The translations under genes and the position numbers were made by a program. Positions 7,224 through 8,342 of a stretch of DNA of 8,342 bases are shown here, one piece after another (positions within the stretch are counted from its first letter, which is position 1; the number at the start of each line of letters is the position of its first letter). This DNA is from Chromobacteriaceae bacterium (GTDB taxonomy: Bacteria; Pseudomonadota; Gammaproteobacteria; Burkholderiales; Aquaspirillaceae). The stretch covers positions 1 through 8,342 of the forward strand of contig JASLDQ010000298.1 of the NCBI GenBank assembly GCA_030151505.1. The letters run 5' to 3'. A model generated the notes under the pieces. That model was not told the origin of the DNA and ran no database searches. It saw only the letters and a program-made list of their open reading frames with translations.

Positions 7224-8288
7224 ATGGCAAACAGAACAGCACTCATCATGACCGGCGGCACCGGCGGGCACATCTTCCCCGCACTGGCGGTGGCGGACGA
7301 ACTGAAAATGCGCGGCTGGAAGGTGATCTTCCTCGGCGCGGCCGGCGGCATGGAAACGCGGCTGGTGCCGCAGCACGGCTATCCGATCGAGACGGTGGCG
7401 ATGCGCGGCGTGCGCGGCAACGGTCTGCTGGGCTGGCTGCTGCTGCCGCTGCGCCTGACGCGGGCGCTGGCGCGCTGCGCCGGGGTGATTTTCAAGCACC
7501 GGCCGGACGTGGCGGTGGGCTTCGGCGGCTACACCGGCTTTCCCGGCGGGCTGATGGCGCGGCTGCTGTGGAAGCCCTTGGTGATCCACGAGCAGAACTC
7601 GGTGGCGGGACTGACCAACCGCCTGCTGTCGAAGATTGCCAGCAAGACGCTGTACGCCTTTCCCGGCGCCTTTGGCGGCGACGGGCTGGTCGGCAACCCG
7701 GTGCGGGCGCAGATCGCCGCCGTGGCGCCGCCGGCCGAACGCTTTGCCGGCCGCGCAGGCCCGCTGAAGCTGCTGGTGGTTGGCGGCAGCCTCGGTGCCA
7801 AGGTGTTCAACGACACGGTACCCAAGGCGCTGGCCTTGTTGCCGGAAGCAAAACGGCCGCGGGTGATCCATCAGGCCGGCCAGAAACAGATCGACGCGCT
7901 GCGCGACAACTACGCGCAGGCGGGCGTCGCGGCCGACTGCCGCGCCTTCATCGACGACATGGCGGCCGCCTACGCCGACGCCGATCTGGTGCTGTGCCGG
8001 GCCGGCGCGCTGACGGTGGCGGAGCTGGCCGCCGCCGGCTGCGCCAGCGTGCTGGTGCCCTTTCCGCACGCGGTCGACGACCACCAGACCGGCAACGCCC
8101 GTTTTCTGGCGGATGCCGGCGCCGGCGTGCTGCTGCCGCAGCCGGACATGAGCGCCGAACGGCTGGCAAGCCTGCTCGGCGACATGGACCGGCCGCAGTG
8201 CCTGGCGATGGCGCAGCGGGCGCGAGCGCGCGCCTTGACCGATGCCGCCGCCCATGTGGCCGATGTGTGCGAGCGTCTGGCGGGATGA
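7224..8288 (+). CDS. murG: MurG, UDP-GlcNAc:lipid I N-acetylglucosaminyltransferase
   Basis: A peripheral membrane GT-B glycosyltransferase (GT28 family) of 354 residues. It transfers GlcNAc from UDP-GlcNAc to lipid I on the inner face of the cytoplasmic membrane, giving lipid II. The first glycine-rich loop GGTGGH is at residues 11-16. GFGGYTGFPGG and HEQNSVAGLTNR (from H122) complete the N-terminal acceptor domain. The C-terminal domain begins near VVGGSLGA (185-192), followed by HQAGQKQ, CRAGALTVAE (258-267, the donor-binding helix) and HQTGNA (287-292). The length matches E. coli MurG (355). The start at ATG 7224 places the first loop at the usual distance from the N-terminus; an ATG at 7248 would cut into it. 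Unlike its neighbours, this gene has no ribosome binding site at normal distance: a strong palindrome sits directly upstream. The stop overlaps a following ATG as ATGA. Confidence 0.98.
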   Translation: MANRTALIMTGGTGGHIFPALAVADELKMRGWKVIFLGAAGGMETRLVPQHGYPIETVAMRGVRGNGLLGWLLLPLRLTRALARCAGVIFKHRPDVAVGFGGYTGFPGGLMARLLWKPLVIHEQNSVAGLTNRLLSKIASKTLYAFPGAFGGDGLVGNPVRAQIAAVAPPAERFAGRAGPLKLLVVGGSLGAKVFNDTVPKALALLPEAKRPRVIHQAGQKQIDALRDNYAQAGVAADCRAFIDDMAAAYADADLVLCRAGALTVAELAAAGCASVLVPFPHAVDDHQTGNARFLADAGAGVLLPQPDMSAERLASLLGDMDRPQCLAMAQRARARALTDAAAHVADVCERLAG

Positions 8289-8342
8289 AAGTTATGTTGC
8301 GATACGGAAAAATGATGATGAGCAAAACCGGCGAGGGACAAA
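8285..8342 (+). CDS. Start of the next reading frame, probably murC or its leader (3' truncated)
   Basis: ATG 8285 overlaps the murG stop as ATGA, and its frame is open to the window edge (19 codons). Further in-frame ATGs lie at 8294, 8312, 8315 and 8318. In the standard dcw order murC follows murG, but the visible residues (MKVMLRYGKMMMSKTGEGQ) do not contain the N-terminal glycine-rich motif that would identify MurC. GAGGG at 8333-8337 looks like a ribosome binding site for a start codon just outside the window. The murC start may therefore be there, with this stretch as leader. The segment is distinctly richer in A+T than the genes before it, as expected near a translation start. Confidence 0.35.
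   Translation, partial: MKVMLRYGKMMMSKTGEGQ

Noticed and set aside
8297..8325. Possible promoter in the A+T-rich end (TTGCGA as -35)
   Set aside because: At 17-base spacing the -10 position reads GAGCAA, which is not a credible box.

Overview
The window is a 3'-to-middle section of the division and cell wall (dcw) cluster of a high-GC Gram-negative bacterium. All genes lie on the + strand in the order ftsI (3' end only), murE, murF, mraY, murD, ftsW, murG, with the start of a further gene, expected to be murC, at or just beyond the right edge. The gene order, the MurE meso-diaminopimelate signature and the protein sequences indicate a proteobacterium. A Betaproteobacterium is most likely. 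The compact 361-residue MraY, without the extra periplasmic segment I recall from Burkholderiales, and its close resemblance to remembered Neisseria-type MraY favour the Neisseriales/Chromobacteriaceae. That placement is inference from memory, not a search.

Layout: positions 1-590 hold the C-terminal part of the transpeptidase FtsI (PBP3), including its KTG box. murE (587-2059) and murF (2056-3411) follow with 4-base ATGA overlaps. An 88-base gap (3412-3499) with two short hairpins precedes mraY (3500-4585), which starts with TTG. murD (4590-5969) follows after 4 bases, and ftsW (5969-7126) overlaps murD by one base. A second, 97-base gap (7127-7223) carries a perfect 33-base palindrome and then murG (7224-8288). 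The last 54 bases are open in the frame that begins with an ATGA overlap on murG.

How the genes work together: MurE, MurF and MurD are the ATP-dependent Mur ligases that build the UDP-MurNAc-pentapeptide in the cytoplasm. MraY moves phospho-MurNAc-pentapeptide onto undecaprenyl phosphate (lipid I), and MurG adds GlcNAc (lipid II). FtsW polymerises lipid II at the septum and FtsI cross-links it. The window therefore covers most of the route from UDP-MurNAc-L-Ala to septal peptidoglycan. The tight overlaps imply one polycistronic transcript with translational coupling.

The coding content is conventional and I see no undescribed protein system. The unusual points are in the two gaps: the 33-base palindrome lying between a good Shine-Dalgarno sequence and the murG start, with a 32-codon ORF bridging ftsW and murG, and the hairpin-bearing leader of the TTG-initiated mraY. 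No tRNA, rRNA, CRISPR array, insertion sequence or convincing factor-independent terminator is visible.
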